Shown here one piece after another: positions 34,832 through 46,255 of a stretch of 64,000 bases of DNA. The DNA is from Artocarpus heterophyllus (Eukaryota; Streptophyta; Magnoliopsida; Rosales; Moraceae), in contig CM046344.1 in assembly GCA_025403435.1 (NCBI GenBank), positions 18,011,699 through 18,075,698 of the forward strand, read 5' to 3'. Position 1 is the first letter of the stretch. Every line of letters begins with the position of its first letter. Under the pieces are notes generated by a model. The model saw nothing but the letters and a program-made list of their open reading frames with translations. It made no database searches and was not told the DNA's origin. Made by a program: the position numbers and the translations under genes.

Positions 34832-37102
34832 ATGAGTCATTCACCTTTTTTTCTTTTCTTTTCTTTTTTTTAATTAAAAAGGTGATGAGTCATCACCTTG
34901 GTAATCAATTAGATTACTTTGGGTGGCCAAATGTGATTGGGCCACATTAGTGGATGTGGTGGCCCAATCAAAACTTTCAAAGTGTCCCACTAACTTTTAA
35001 TGCAGTCTAAGTTTATACTAACAGTATTTTTTCTATACTGTTGGTATTCTTTTCCATACAATTTATGAGGTCCCATAACCTCCAATACTTATCCACATCC
35101 ATCATCTAATGTAGTTCCAATATTATCTCACTTTGTACTGTCCAAATTTATACTGACAATATTTTTTTTATATTGCTGGTATATTCTTTATACAGTTACA
35201 ACATTCCTTATTCATTCATATTCTCGAAACAGTATTATTTCTATACTGCTTTAACTTAAACAGTCTAATTTTTGTACCGTTTAACCTTAAACAGTCAAAT
35301 TCTTACACTGCGTTACTTTTACAGTGTAATTTTTATACTGCATAACTTTATCAATGTACTTTCTTACACTGTATTATTCTAATACTTATAATTTCCTATA
35401 TTATTATACAGTATTTTTTTCTTAAACTGTATTTTTATCTTACATAATCCTTAACTTATTACATTTTTGATGTATTAAAAATGCTCAGGTGTTACATCAC
35501 CCACCCCACAAATACAACAACATATGGTACCAATTCTTCAACTAAGTCCTCCAACCTCTAAGCATCATTATTTATCCCTTGAAACCACCTCTAAACACCT
35601 CCAAAATCATATTAATCAATTCATCCAAACCACGTATAATTGAAAGCTAAACGGACAAAATTAGGTGTGATCACCAAAATGGATTTCAAAGCCGTAATGG
35701 TGTTTTGTCCACGCTATGAGGTCGGTTTCTCTATCTATTTACATACAAAAGTTTTATCATGATATTATGATATATGTATGTTTAATGATATGTGGTTTAA
35801 TCCTTAATTATGCTTATATAATAGTTTCTTATAGAATTATTATTCTTAAACCCATTTGCCAAAAATTCTACACTACTGGATTTTTTAGGAATTATAAAAA
35901 TAAGATTTTCAAAAAATTCCTTTGAGCATTGTTTATATATATGTTACATATGTCTCATTTTAGATTCAAATAAACTATTTTTTATTATTTTGAGAATTTA
36001 TGCTAAATGTTGTTTATTTTTATTCTTAGACTGCCTTTAATTTGCTAATTTGTTTGAGGGCTTTTCAAGATGTGTTTAATACCAAAAAAATTCGTAAATG
36101 TTCATTTTTATATGCAGCTATTGTTTGCAAGATTTGGCTTACATATGAATGTAAGAAATTTAGATAAAAATCTTAGAAAATGCAATACTCAGTTGTTCTA
36201 GTAGAATTCCAACAACATTTGTAAATATTAAAATGTTAGAAAAATAATTAGAGTGATCTGAATATGATGAACATAAATCTGATGCTATATATGAATGTTA
36301 CAAACATTATACCAAAATTTTAGATCAATTGAAATTTTGTGTGATTTTAGAAAATTTATTGATTACGGACTGCTCATAGGTTATTCCCAGTGATAGTTCG
36401 TTTTGTAAATTCTAAAATATAGAAAAATATTTGTAGTAGCTCAAACATGATAAAATTAAATCTGGTGATATGTTTAGATGTGTAGTATATCTTCCTAAAA
36501 TTTCAAAGCTATTAGAATTTTGTATGAATTTATAAAATTTATTTATTACTTACTGCTTGTAATATGCTTCTAGCAATAGTTTAGTAATTTGTAAAATATA
36601 AAATAAATACTTACATTAATCCACACATGATAAAATTAAATATGTAAGCATTTATGGATGTTTTAAACATTGTATAAAAATTTCAGAGCTATTGGAATTT
36701 TATGTGAGTTTATAAAAATCATGAAGTGCTAACTTTCGTGGTGAAATTGTGAACTTGTCTAGAATGTGTTATTTGTATTAGTTCTTCTACATGTTTGGAG
36801 TAGTACTAAGAATATTTCTTTTATTATCATGCTATAATGTTAAACACCTTTAAGACACTTAAGTCATTGGAAGTAGAGGAAACTATCCACTTGCAAGAAG
36901 TTAAGTAATTTACCACAAACTAAGTAAGTACATTCTCACCTACAACATGATAAAGAATTATGAAAAGTTTTTGTGAAATGTTATATGATATTAGCAATTA
37001 TAAATGAGCATTTCTCTTTATAGGCTTTTTATGATGATTTTTAAGGAGCATCTTTTTTTGAATGTTTTCAACGTTTGTTTTATGATGCATAAGACGGTTT
37101 CT

Positions 37103-37105
<3 letters not shown>

Positions 37106-37139
<34 letters not shown>
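37106..37139. repeat. (TA)n microsatellite
   Basis: Uninterrupted TA dinucleotides, about 17 units. Confidence 0.95.
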
Positions 37140-37142
<3 letters not shown>

Positions 37143-37593
37143 ATAATTAAGGTATTGCACACTTAATGATGATGTTAGTCCCTTAGATGGATTGTCCCCC
37201 AAGGTGGACTTGTGACGTTTAGTTTAGGATTAGCTATCTCTCTCCCCTTGTGACGGTGTGCCATAATGATGTTAATGTTAATGGTGTAACGTCAGGGCAC
37301 TAAAAGATAAAATGAATGATTTTAATGTGAACAAAAGAAAAAGGAAAGATATATTTTTACAAAGTGTACTTTATGTACTATAATGATTACATCAAAGATA
37401 TAACGACTCATGTTTACGTTTAAAGTTTTCATAACAAAACATTTTGTGAGATCTTATATGTACTTACTAAGCTTAATGTTTACTTAAGTTATTTCATGTT
37501 GTAGATAAGGATTAAAGTATGACTATAAATGAAGGATGGACGAACGGATGCGGGTGGAATGTGGCGTTGGAATAATGAGTCACGTTATGAAAT

Positions 37594-37595
37594 AA

Positions 37596-37634
<39 letters not shown>
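37594..37634. repeat. (AAT)n microsatellite
   Basis: About 13 AAT/ATA units in a row. Confidence 0.95.
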
Positions 37635-37635
<1 letters not shown>

Positions 37636-38143
37636 CTACATTAAATTTAATTCTATACATGATGAGACTTATTTAATTGTTACGTTTTTGTTACTCTGAT
37701 GAACTTGATATTATGTTGTTGGGTTATCGAACTTGGGTCTGTAATTATTTATGTGTTGTGATTTGATTATACATTACATACCTATTGCTTTAAAACTAAC
37801 TATTTTTGCAGGTAATCGGTTAGCCGAATGCCTAGGGTATTCTGTTGGGCTAACTGAGGACAAAAGCCGTTCAAGGTTAGTAAATATTAAATCAATTTAA
37901 AAGATACGATCATGTGAAAACCTAGTAGTCTATAGCTAGAAATATACTAATTATTTAAAAGTAAAGTAAAGTTTATTTCATATGTTGGTATGGGGGTATA
38001 CTTAATTAGTAAAAAAAAATTGGCTAAAAATTCTCAGGTATGAGGATATACTTAATACTTACATATTTGGGTTTTCTTATTGAATAATTAAGAGATAACG
38101 ATGAAAGTTCATGATTTTTGTGATGTCCATATGGGGGTGTCAC

Positions 38144-39854
38144 ATTATATGTGTGACACTTATAAAAATAAGTTAGCATTTAAAATAAGTTAGCATTTTG
38201 AAAAATTTCCCCCTCTTTTTCCCTTTAGATTTCTCTCTCTCCGTCAAATTTAACTGCCTTGGACCTATCCATGCATTGTCGTGTTTGACAACTCCACTTG
38301 CTGATGATCTACATAGCCCTATCATCTATAAGCTTATCATTGCGAAGTCATTTTTTCTCTAGAAGCGTTAAGAAAATCCTTGGCACCCATGTATTTGTCA
38401 AGCGTCATAGTCTTCTTTCTAGGCAATGAAATAGGGATCTCCGTCCCAAGATATGGCATAGTTGCTATTTGTCACCATTTGTCATTGCAAGACTATAGTC
38501 GTAGCATCGTCATTGATCTTTGCAAGCCAAGATCTCGCCATCACGATAGTTGTTGCAAAACCTCCTCCTGATAATGAACAACGGTGCCAATGTGACAGTT
38601 TTGAGGAGGGAGGGGGTGAGAAAAAGAGGGGTAGAGAGAGAGAAAGAGAGATAGTTAGGGTTTCTATTAAGGAGGGTGGAGATTCTACCAAAAAAAAAAT
38701 TAGGGGTATTTTTTAAATTTTTAATAAATAAAAATTCAAGTTTTCATCTGAATATGTTGTATGCTAAAGTTTAAAAAAAAATTGGCCAATTGATTTTCAT
38801 TCATCATTTTAAAATGATGAAGGGGTAATTATGTCATTTTGCTTATATTTTAAAGTTGATGTGAGCAAAAAGCAAACATGTGGGAGCATGATTGTAAATT
38901 TAAAGATTAATTTAAAAAATTCCATCTCAACTATAGCTCCTATAACAACATTTCTCTTGATATTCAAAACGTAATATTTATTTCCCTTAATTTATGAAAT
39001 AGTCATAGAAAAACTTGTTATGTTATGATTTTCAAGTGAAATCACACGTGCCACGTAAAGAGTGAGAGTTTGTTAAACAATTCAGTGCATAATTATTCCA
39101 GTAGCTTAATGTTGTTGTCTTAGTTTATTCGTAACTTTATTTTGATTGTTTGCTAGCAAAGGGGGCACTAGAAGCTATTCTTCTTAGTCCTTCTTGGTCG
39201 TAATCAATCTCATCTGTAAGTTTGCGGTCCTACCATTTTTGTCATCTACAAGATTACCACGTCATTCGGCTATGAAAGAATTGCCACCAACCAACCTTAG
39301 GCTTACACGTCATAACTATCAAATCTGCGAGACCCCAACAATTATAAAAGGTATAATTATTTATAAATAATTAGTATAAATTCAACAATCATGAATCACA
39401 CATGTTACAAAATAAAAAATAACAAATTTTAATTTGTGGAGCTTAAATCTTATTATGACACAATTACAATACATGGATTGAGAGTGCAGAGAGTTTAAAA
39501 GCAAGAAGCCGCCTTTCCAGGGGTGTTGGAGGTAGAGACTCTACAGCAAAATTCATTAAATGTGCTTTGCGAACCTCACTCAAAAATTAAGTTGCCTTAG
39601 GGTTTTCTTCCTTGAATTTTTGCAGTCGTTAAAAAAAGACGTAACTCTCACATTAGGGTAAATTGTTATAAATCTTGTGTCTTCTTGGTTGTTTGCTTTT
39701 TCTTCTTCAATTTAGTTGTTCTTGGTAGTATAAAATTAGAGTGTCTATCCCTTATGAATAATTACAATTCTTAAGAAACAAATAAAGGAGAAATGATAAA
39801 CCAAATTATTTGAATAAAACTTAGAGCAATTTTTTTTTTTAAAAAAAGAAAGGG
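38144..39854. other. Intergenic sequence, no gene recognised
   Basis: Contains a small duplication of 'aaaataagttagcattt' at 38164-38198, and a purine-rich tract near 38610-38660 that produces overlapping chance frames (38380-38716 on both strands). No domain or element boundary is convincing. Confidence 0.5.
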
Positions 39855-40637
39855 GTTATTAACACTAATTGCCTCTAAAATTTAAGACCTCCCTTACTTT
39901 ATCCCCTAAATTTTAAAAATTACCACTTTACCCTCGTTTCAAAACTCCTCATTTTGTCTTCTATTTTCCAATTTGTTGTTTAAATAAACAGAATTAAGCC
40001 ATGTAATTCACACATGAGTTATCAGTAAGGAAAAAAAATGAGATTTTATTACTATTAGGTTTCGTTTTACGTTTATACTCTTATTTAACGTTTTTTTATT
40101 AGCTTTCATTTAATAACAGTTTGTATGCATATTTTTTCTTGATATTGTTCGTCAATATATTCTCATATTTAATACGTAACTCATCTTCTTTGGTATTAAA
40201 ATTTTGATATCGGCATGAACAATATCGACTTATTAAATGAATTACGCATTAAAAATGAAAAGAAATGTGCAAGCAAAGCCTTCTTAAATAAGAGTTCAGA
40301 TTAAAACAAAAAAAAAAACAAAAAAAAAACAAAAGTGTCAAATGAGAGTGTAAATGTGAAAAAATAACTTAGGACTAATAATACAATCTTATTTTTGCTC
40401 TTATAGATGACCCATATGCAAATCACTTGCGTTTAATTCCATCTATTTGAACAGAAAATCAAAAATTTAGGAGACAAAATGAGGAGTTTTGAAAGTTCAA
40501 GGGCAAAATGGTAATTTTAAAAATCAAGAGGCAAAGTGAAGAGTTTTGAAAGTTCAGAGGATAAAGTGGTGATTTTTAAAAGTTAGGAAGTAAAGTGATG
40601 GAGACCCTAAAGTTTAAGGGTCATTAGTGTTAATAAC
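39855..40637. mobile_element. Long terminal-inverted-repeat element
   Basis: The left end GTTATTAACACTAATTGCC and the right end CATTAGTGTTAATAAC are inverted copies. The similarity continues inward over roughly 100-150 bp per arm (actttatcccctaaattttaaaaattaccactttaccc against its complement near 40500-40620). The centre is unrelated AT-rich DNA without coding potential. Long terminal inverted repeats suggest a foldback or Mutator-like non-autonomous element; target duplications are unclear because of flanking poly(A). Confidence 0.6.
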
Positions 40638-40810
40638 ATAAAAAAAAAAGATTATTTGAATAAAACGAAATTCATCATTTTAGTGATATCAAAACAAGAA
40701 AAAGTTCTGTGCATCCAATGTTCAACAGAATCTTTAGAATCAATATGATATTATCAACGTTAGAAGTCCCTTCCCAGTTCCTGCCCTTTGAATAGGAGTA
40801 ATATGACCAC

Positions 40811-40897
40811 TTAGATCTCACCGTCCCAAGGTTCCACAAGAGTCCGATATAGACCATACTTATGATGGACAATTGAGGTCCCTCTAACAAGTCTTGC
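40811..40897 (-). other. AKR copy 2 exon 7
   Basis: ARLVRGTSIVHHKYGLYRTL then VEPWDGEI and TAA at 40811-40813. Acceptor ATTACAG. Intact; one codon longer than exon 7 of copy 1. Confidence 0.87.
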
Positions 40898-40937
40898 CTG
40901 TAATTAGAAAACCACTTTGCTGTTAAACTGGAAAATA

Positions 40938-41100
40938 TAAGGGCCGTTTTGTATTGTTTTTACAATAGGTGAAAATGTTTTTGTTTTGAAAAATGAGAAT
41001 TTTTTAAAAATTGTGTTGAAAGTATTTTTAAAATTTTTGTCTTGAAAAATATGCGAAAATATTTTCAAAAATTCTGGAAATATAAAAACAAACGAGGCCA
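40938..41100. mobile_element. Small MITE-like element in AKR copy 2 intron 6
   Basis: About 160 bp beginning GGGCCGTTTTGTATTG and ending AACAAACGAGGCC, so the ends are imperfect inverted repeats. A related sequence in the other orientation lies at about 57790-57945. Repeated GAAAATNTTTT strings inside make it fold back on itself. No coding content; the frame 40904-41101 is a reading of this element. Confidence 0.5.
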
Positions 41101-41331
41101 TAGACTATCAAATTGACCGGTGCATAAAAATTCTCTAATCGCACATATGTTATCATCGCAATGCTAATCCAAAACCCTTTTAAGAATTATACAATTTGCT
41201 GAAAGCTATGGCTGTTGAGCTTTATGTGTAGTATGTTTTCTTAGCGCCAAGCGGCAGCTATATATCAACTTACTATGTTGTAGTTTAGAACGATAAAAGG
41301 AGAATTATGGCCACATCATATAGACATTTAC

Positions 41332-41581
41332 CTGCTCAATTTCATGAAACTTGGCAAACAAGTCCTCCGGTCTATGCCAGCCAAAAACATCAAAGTTCTC
41401 TTTGATTCTCAATTCATTTGTGCTCTTAGGAAGAACACTATAACCCATTTGCAGGCCCCAACGGAAAGCAACTTGGGCCGGGGTCTTGTGTAATTTTTTC
41501 TGCATCCATCTTGAGAAATGGATTCTCGAGGATGTTGCTTTTGATCCACGTAGTGCCAGGAAAACCCAATGGCGAATATTC
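41332..41581 (-). other. AKR copy 2 exon 6 (frameshift)
   Basis: [20 protein letters not shown], then after GATGCAG six As stand where five are expected, shifting the frame. Downstream the other frame carries [20 protein letters not shown] and [16 protein letters not shown]. Length 250 bp against 249 bp in copy 1. Donor GTAAAT is canonical, unlike the GC donor of copy 1. Confidence 0.88.
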
Positions 41582-41705
41582 CTGAAACAATGTAGAAATA
41601 TTGTAGCTCATATATACAATTTCAACCTAGCTCAACATAAAAAGACTGTTGATGCCAATATTCACAAAAGAAGAGTAATTTAGTACAGCCACAGGCACAA
41701 CTCAC

Positions 41706-41966
41706 AGAAAGGTGAACTCCCTTAGATTTGCAGAATGCACGTAGCTTGGTCTGCTGCCAGGAAGGATGACACTCGACCTGGTTAACAGCAGGAGGAACGC
41801 GCGACACATCCAGCAAATCTCCCAGCTTCTTTGTTGAAAAATTGCTCACACCAATAGCTCAGAGTGCTTTCATTGCTCTCCAAGTGCCAGGTATATCTCT
41901 GGTTCAAGAAGATTTTCTGGGTGAAAAGCCTATTGACTCCTTTTTAATCCGCACTGGCCAGTGGAT
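41706..41966 (-). other. AKR copy 2 exon 5 (frameshifts and deletion)
   Basis: IHWPVRIKKESIGF opens the exon, then insertions of one and two bases put the middle out of frame before it recovers at DIPGTWRAMKAL. An ~18-bp deletion joins CTC to TGAGCTATTGG, giving TGA in place of YDAGKAR. The rest, [20 protein letters not shown] through KSKGVHLS, is open. Length 261 bp equals 276 minus 18 plus 3. Confidence 0.88.
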
Positions 41967-42336
41967 CTTTAAAATTGAGCAACCTCACTTGGTTAGTGTT
42001 GATAACTTCAGCAATGCAAAGCATGCGTTTTCAAAAAGTTGACACTAGTCATCAAGAGTTTTGAATGAAAGATTTGGTAGCCAAAACGGGTAAGGTTGCT
42101 AGAGTTCAACGGAAGAATGATTTGTCAGAGACTTCTGACTTCCTCAACAAAATTCAAAGACAAAAAGAATGAGACATTCTTTAGGGATCCTGTTTTTAAC
42201 CTTAAAGGTTTCTTGGACCGGGGTCAAGGCACAAGTTTTTCTGCACTGGATATCAATGGAAGGTGAATTCAATGCATGTTGTCATCCACACTGCCTGAGA
42301 CAGTAGATTAAAATAAGCTTTGAAGATAAAACATAC

Positions 42337-42424
42337 AATGTACAAATCAACGTAATCAAGCTGCAAATCTCGCAAAGTACTGTCCAATGACTCTGGTACA
42401 TATTCTGGCGCAAAATCAGTAGAC
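42337..42424 (-). other. AKR copy 2 exon 4
   Basis: Eighty-eight bp, acceptor CCACAG, donor GTATGT. Encodes STDFAPEYVPESLDSTLRDL and then QLDYVDLYI. Intact, same length and phase as copy 1. Confidence 0.87.
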
Positions 42425-42859
42425 CTGTGGACCATCTGGGATTTAGAATGTATAAACGAGAAAGATCAAATCTGTTTGAATGGCACAAATAAGAGGCAAA
42501 TCAATAATATCTTATTCCTTTCCTCAGCGACGAGTTCATTCCAGGATCGCTTCTGATTTCTGACTATACATATCAAGATATTGGTTCCTTTCTCTTGCTG
42601 CTTTTAATTCTGCTTAGTTCAAGAATCTCAAAGCCGTCCCACTGGTGGTATTCTTATTCTTACTCAAAATAACAGAAAACAAATTTCTAACTTTGAAATT
42701 TCCATAACTACAAAATCCTTGTTAACTTGTCCCTTTACTGCCTTTTCAAGTCGTAGTTTCAAGAAATTAATTGTTAGAGAAAAAAAGAATTTGTACTAGT
42801 TTTAAAAAAAAAGGAATCTTTAAAAAAAAAAAAGTTTCTGCACTAAACTAAAAACAAAC

Positions 42860-42933
42860 CATAGTTACATAATCCACAAATCCTCACGCTTCACCACACC
42901 ATCTTCAAATAGCACCTTCAAAGCGGAACCAAT
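42860..42933 (-). other. AKR copy 2 exon 3 (nonsense)
   Basis: IGSALKVLFEDGVVKREDLW is followed by ATT ATG TAA where copy 1 has ATA ACC TGT AAA. Three bases are missing overall and a TAA appears, removing the catalytic Lys region. Acceptor TTGTAG, donor GTTTGT. Length is 74 bp against 77 bp in copy 1. Confidence 0.88.
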
Positions 42934-44324
42934 CTACAAGAAACGAAGAGCAATATATATGTTCAACCTGTCCAAACTCAAAACATTTAAAATACCATGA
43001 GGAAGTTATAACATAATTTTAACCATAGCACCCAGAATCATGATATGGCTTAGCTATATCTAAATTCAAATTGTAAGGGAACTAGGATATTTTTATAATT
43101 TAGGTAAAAGAGGAACATTGAAGACAAATGACTAAATGTTCCTTGTTATTGACATCGACGTTCAGTCTAATGACAATGAATGAGAGAGAGAGTGCCTTGC
43201 TGCCTTGCTGTTCCTTGTTATTGACATCGACGTTCAGTCCAAAGAGAGAATTGGTTTTGCACAGGCAAACACATCTCAACAATATGTCTAGAATCTTTGG
43301 CCATATATATACTATCCAGAACCCCAGCTAACAGGCATGACATTAACAAGATTACAAATGAAATGAGTACCAAGATTCTTTTTTTTTTTTTTTTTTTTTT
43401 TTTCTTGTAACTTAAGAACATAGAAGGTTAGACACCTGTAAGTTCTATTTTTTTTTTTTTTTGGTTATAGAATATTTGTTCATCCCAAGTTCCACAGATA
43501 GATAGCTTCTCTATATTGTATCTTAATTGTGATTTTACCAATCAATGTCAAAAAAGGCAACATCCCAAATCTTCCCTAGGATCATATTGCAAATGCTATT
43601 TCAATTTTTTTTTAAGGAGAAAAAGGCAAGAAATAAAGGAGCTGCTTAATGCTTGTTAAGGTTCATAAAGAAACAAATGCGTAATCCGGCCAAAAATATT
43701 CAAAGGCTCAACACATAATGGCATCAGCCTTTCAAGACAGACTTGACTCCTGAATTAATGCCTAATGGGAAAGACACACTGAGAGCTTAAGAAATTTCTC
43801 TCTCCCTTTTTTATTTTTTTTTTGGCCTGTTGTAAATGGGATTCTTTTCAACCACTTTTCAGAGGAAAAAAACAAACCTCTCTCTCTTCTTCCCCAGTGT
43901 GAAACTCGATGGAGAACTAGAAGGATTTGTGAGTCCAGCCATGAAAAACGGTTGCAACGAAATTCCTTTGGGAAAAAACAATCGAAAGTTTCCATGTTTG
44001 ATTGAATGAGTATTTTTATTTATATCAAGACTGTCCTTTTCTTTTCCCAATATTGGTTCTGTGCTTGGCTTGATATGTATGAAGAAATCCAACAGACATT
44101 CCTTCATATTAAAAAAAATGAAGTTTTTGATGTTTATTCAAATGGGTATTTTCATTTTTATCCAGATCGTCTTCCTTTTCCTTTTTCCATGTTTGTTTCA
44201 TGCAATAACCAAGTTTCTCATAACTAAGAAGAGAGGCAGCAAGTAAGAGGAGGAAACAGAGAGTGGTATGGAGTGACAAGTGAAAACAAAACATGAGAGA
44301 GACAGAGCGAAATGATTGTTGGAG
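42934..44324. other. Region 5' of AKR copy 2, intron 2-like then unrelated
   Basis: To about 43580 it resembles AKR copy 1 intron 2 (shared 'gattttaccaatca' and 'aaatcttccct' strings). Beyond that no exon 2 or 1 match is seen. A 31-bp direct repeat ('tgttccttgttattgacatcgacgttcagtc') occurs at about 43137 and 43207, and T runs at 43379-43403 and 43449-43462. Open frames at 43762-44294 show no recognised domain. Confidence 0.5.
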
Positions 44325-44875
44325 GGAGCCTACGGCTATATTTATTTTATGTATTTTTTTTACTTAATAGACTCAGATTTATATTTAAATATCAAAAATC
44401 TTTTAGATACATATTTATTTTTTAAGAATCCAAGTTTTTAAAGTTCTTATCCCTTAAATTTTTTATACTCGAATATCTTTACTACAATAAAAACAAAATT
44501 CTCTCTCCTATATTTGGGGAAAAAAATCCTAACTTCTTCATTTGATAAAAAATCATAACTTCTTCATTTGATATCCAATTGAGATTATTTTTTTTACACT
44601 ATGTTTCTAATGAAGAGATGAATAAATCAAGATCATATTGCATATTTTTTAAGGTCATTAACATTAAGATTTAATTAGATTTATTAATAAATCAAAAACT
44701 ATCTTTATTACATCTTCAAACATAAATTCTAATTTTATTCCATACTTAGATTAAAACTTAAATGCACATCCAAACGTCAATTTGAATAACAATTTAAATC
44801 ACTAACTCAAATCCTAATTCAAATCATACCAAGTCAAATTAAATCATTGATTCGAATCCATTTACCAAACGGACC
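44325..44875 (+). mobile_element. MITE-like copy 1 (eroded left end)
   Basis: Similar over its length to the two following copies, with a right end TTTACCAAACGGACC. The left end (GGAGCCTACGGCTATATTT) is eroded compared with GGGTCTGTTTG of the next copy, so the start is approximate. Confidence 0.55.
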
Positions 44876-44897
44876 ATAAATTTGTGATTTTTATTTA

Positions 44898-45444
44898 GGG
44901 TCTGTTTGTTTTGAGTATTATTTTGATTCAATATACTCAAATTTAGATTTGAGTATCAAAAATCCTTTAAATACATGTTTGTTTCTCCGAAAATCTGAAT
45001 TCTTTGAGTATAAAAAATTTAAGTTTTCAGAGTTTTTATTAACCCTAAACTTTTGATACTCGGATATTTTTGCTACAGTAAAACCTAAAATTCTCTTTCC
45101 TATGTTTGAGGAAAAACAATCATAACTTCTCCATTTGATATCCAATTAATATGATCCTTTTTCCATTGTGTTCCTAGTGAAGAGATGAATAAATTAAGAT
45201 CCATATTGCATATTTTTTAAGATCATTAACATTAAGATTTTATTAGATTTGTTAATAAATCAAAAACTATTTTTACTATCTTCCTAAACACAAATTTAAA
45301 TTTTATTTCATACTCAGATTAAAACCTAAATGCACATCCAAACACGAATTTGGATAACAATTCAACTTACTAACTTAAATTCTAACTCAAATCATATTAA
45401 CTCATATCAAATTACTAATTCGAATCCATTTACCAAACGAACCC
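44898..45444 (+). mobile_element. MITE-like copy 2, PIF/Harbinger (Tourist) type
   Basis: 547 bp from GGGTCTGTTTG to CAAACGAACCC, imperfect inverted ends, flanked by TTA at 44895-44897 and 45445-45447. The GGG..GTTTG ends and 3-bp TTA duplication are typical of Tourist-like MITEs. Non-coding; the frame at 44918-45145 is incidental. Confidence 0.72.
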
Positions 45445-45712
45445 TTAATGTCTCAATCGTTATCCTTTTATTTTTTTTATCTTATCTAAATTTAAAAATC
45501 TGATTAAATAAATAGAAATAAGATTTAAAAATACTAAAATAATTTATAAGGTGTCAAAATTTAAATAAAAAACAGCTAACAAGATAAAAAAAAAGACAAT
45601 AAATCTTAATTATCTTAGAGGACAAAACTATTAACGAAAAACTCTTAATCTATCTCCCTGTTAAGAACTTGATGTGTCAATTATTTATTAGATAGACAAA
45701 ATAATAGATAAA

Positions 45713-46255
45713 GGACCCATTTGTTTCGAGTATTATTTAGACTCAATAGATTCAAATTTGGATTCGAGTATCAAGAATCATTTAGATATGTGTTTGTTTT
45801 CCCCAAAATTCGAATCCTTTGAGTATCAAGAATCTAAGCTTTTTAAATTCTCATCCCTAAACTTTTGATACTCGGATATCTTTGCTACAGTAAAAACTAA
45901 AAATTCTCTCTCCTATATTTGAGGAAAAAAAAATCATAACTTCTTCATTTGATATCCAATTAAGATGATTTTTTTTCATTATGTTTCTAATGAAGAGAGG
46001 AATAAATTAATATCCATATTGCATTTTTTTAGGATTATTAACATTAAGATTTATTAAATTTATTAATAAATCAAAAACTATTTTCACTATCTCTCCAAAC
46101 ACAAATTATAATTTTATTCTATGCTCATATTAAAACTTAAATATACATCCAAGCATTAATTTGGATAACAATTCAAATCACTAACTCAAATCCTTATTAA
46201 AATCACATCAATTTAAATCAAATCATTAATTTGAATCCATTTATCAAACAGACCC
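45713..46255 (+). mobile_element. MITE-like copy 3
   Basis: 543 bp, same orientation and family as 44898-45444: starts GGACCCATTTGTTTCGAG and ends TTATCAAACAGACCC. The flanking A-rich bases leave the target duplication ambiguous. Confidence 0.65.

Larger units (their letters stand above)
31623..35496 (-). mobile_element. Solo LTR M
   Basis: A 3,874-bp unit with exact TCACC duplications at 31618-31622 and 35497-35501. On the minus strand it begins TGTAACACCTGAGCAT and ends GGGTCGTCATA, where the final CA of N has become TA. No coding sequence and no second LTR. It shares with N the order: repeated 'cagtat' strings near the start, GTAACCC hairpin (33406-33422), TTGCAT/ATGCAA repeats (32820-33140), AAACRTTT repeats (32150-32400) and the terminal stem-loop (32098-32124). 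Confidence 0.85.
35502..38143 (+). mobile_element. Right part of degraded LTR-like sequence R
   Basis: AT-rich, non-coding. It keeps landmarks of the N/M/P/Q family in plus orientation: ACTTACTAAGCTTAATG...ACTTAAGT then ATTTCATGTTGTAG at 37462-37507 corresponds to the family stem-loop, and it ends near GGTGTCACA (38143). Repeated ~130-bp paragraphs around 36180-36720 share strings like 'aattttgtgtgattttagaaaatttattgat'. No target duplication was found, so the outer limits are uncertain. Confidence 0.4.
40811..42933 (-). pseudogene. Aldo-keto reductase (AKR4C-like), copy 2, 5'-truncated relic
   Basis: Five exons homologous to exons 3-7 of the relic at 1473-5570: 42860-42933, 42337-42424, 41706-41966, 41332-41581 and 40811-40897. 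Exons 1 and 2 were searched for upstream to 44330 and not found, although intron 2 similarity continues to about 43580. Lesions: TAA at 42865-42867 in exon 3 (net 3-bp loss disrupting the SKLW lysine region); in exon 5, +1 and +2 insertions near 41893-41915 and an ~18-bp deletion that creates TGA at the 'YDAGKAR' segment; in exon 6, an extra A in a run (41494-41499). Exons 4 and 7 are intact, and splice borders are canonical GT..AG, including intron 6. An unambiguous pseudogene of the same enzyme family. Confidence 0.9.

Noticed and set aside
34601..34950. Overlapping frames on both strands, up to 97 codons, hydrophobic or Lys/Glu-rich
   Set aside because: They are translations of the (TTTC)n microsatellite and the T-rich part of solo LTR M; no domain.
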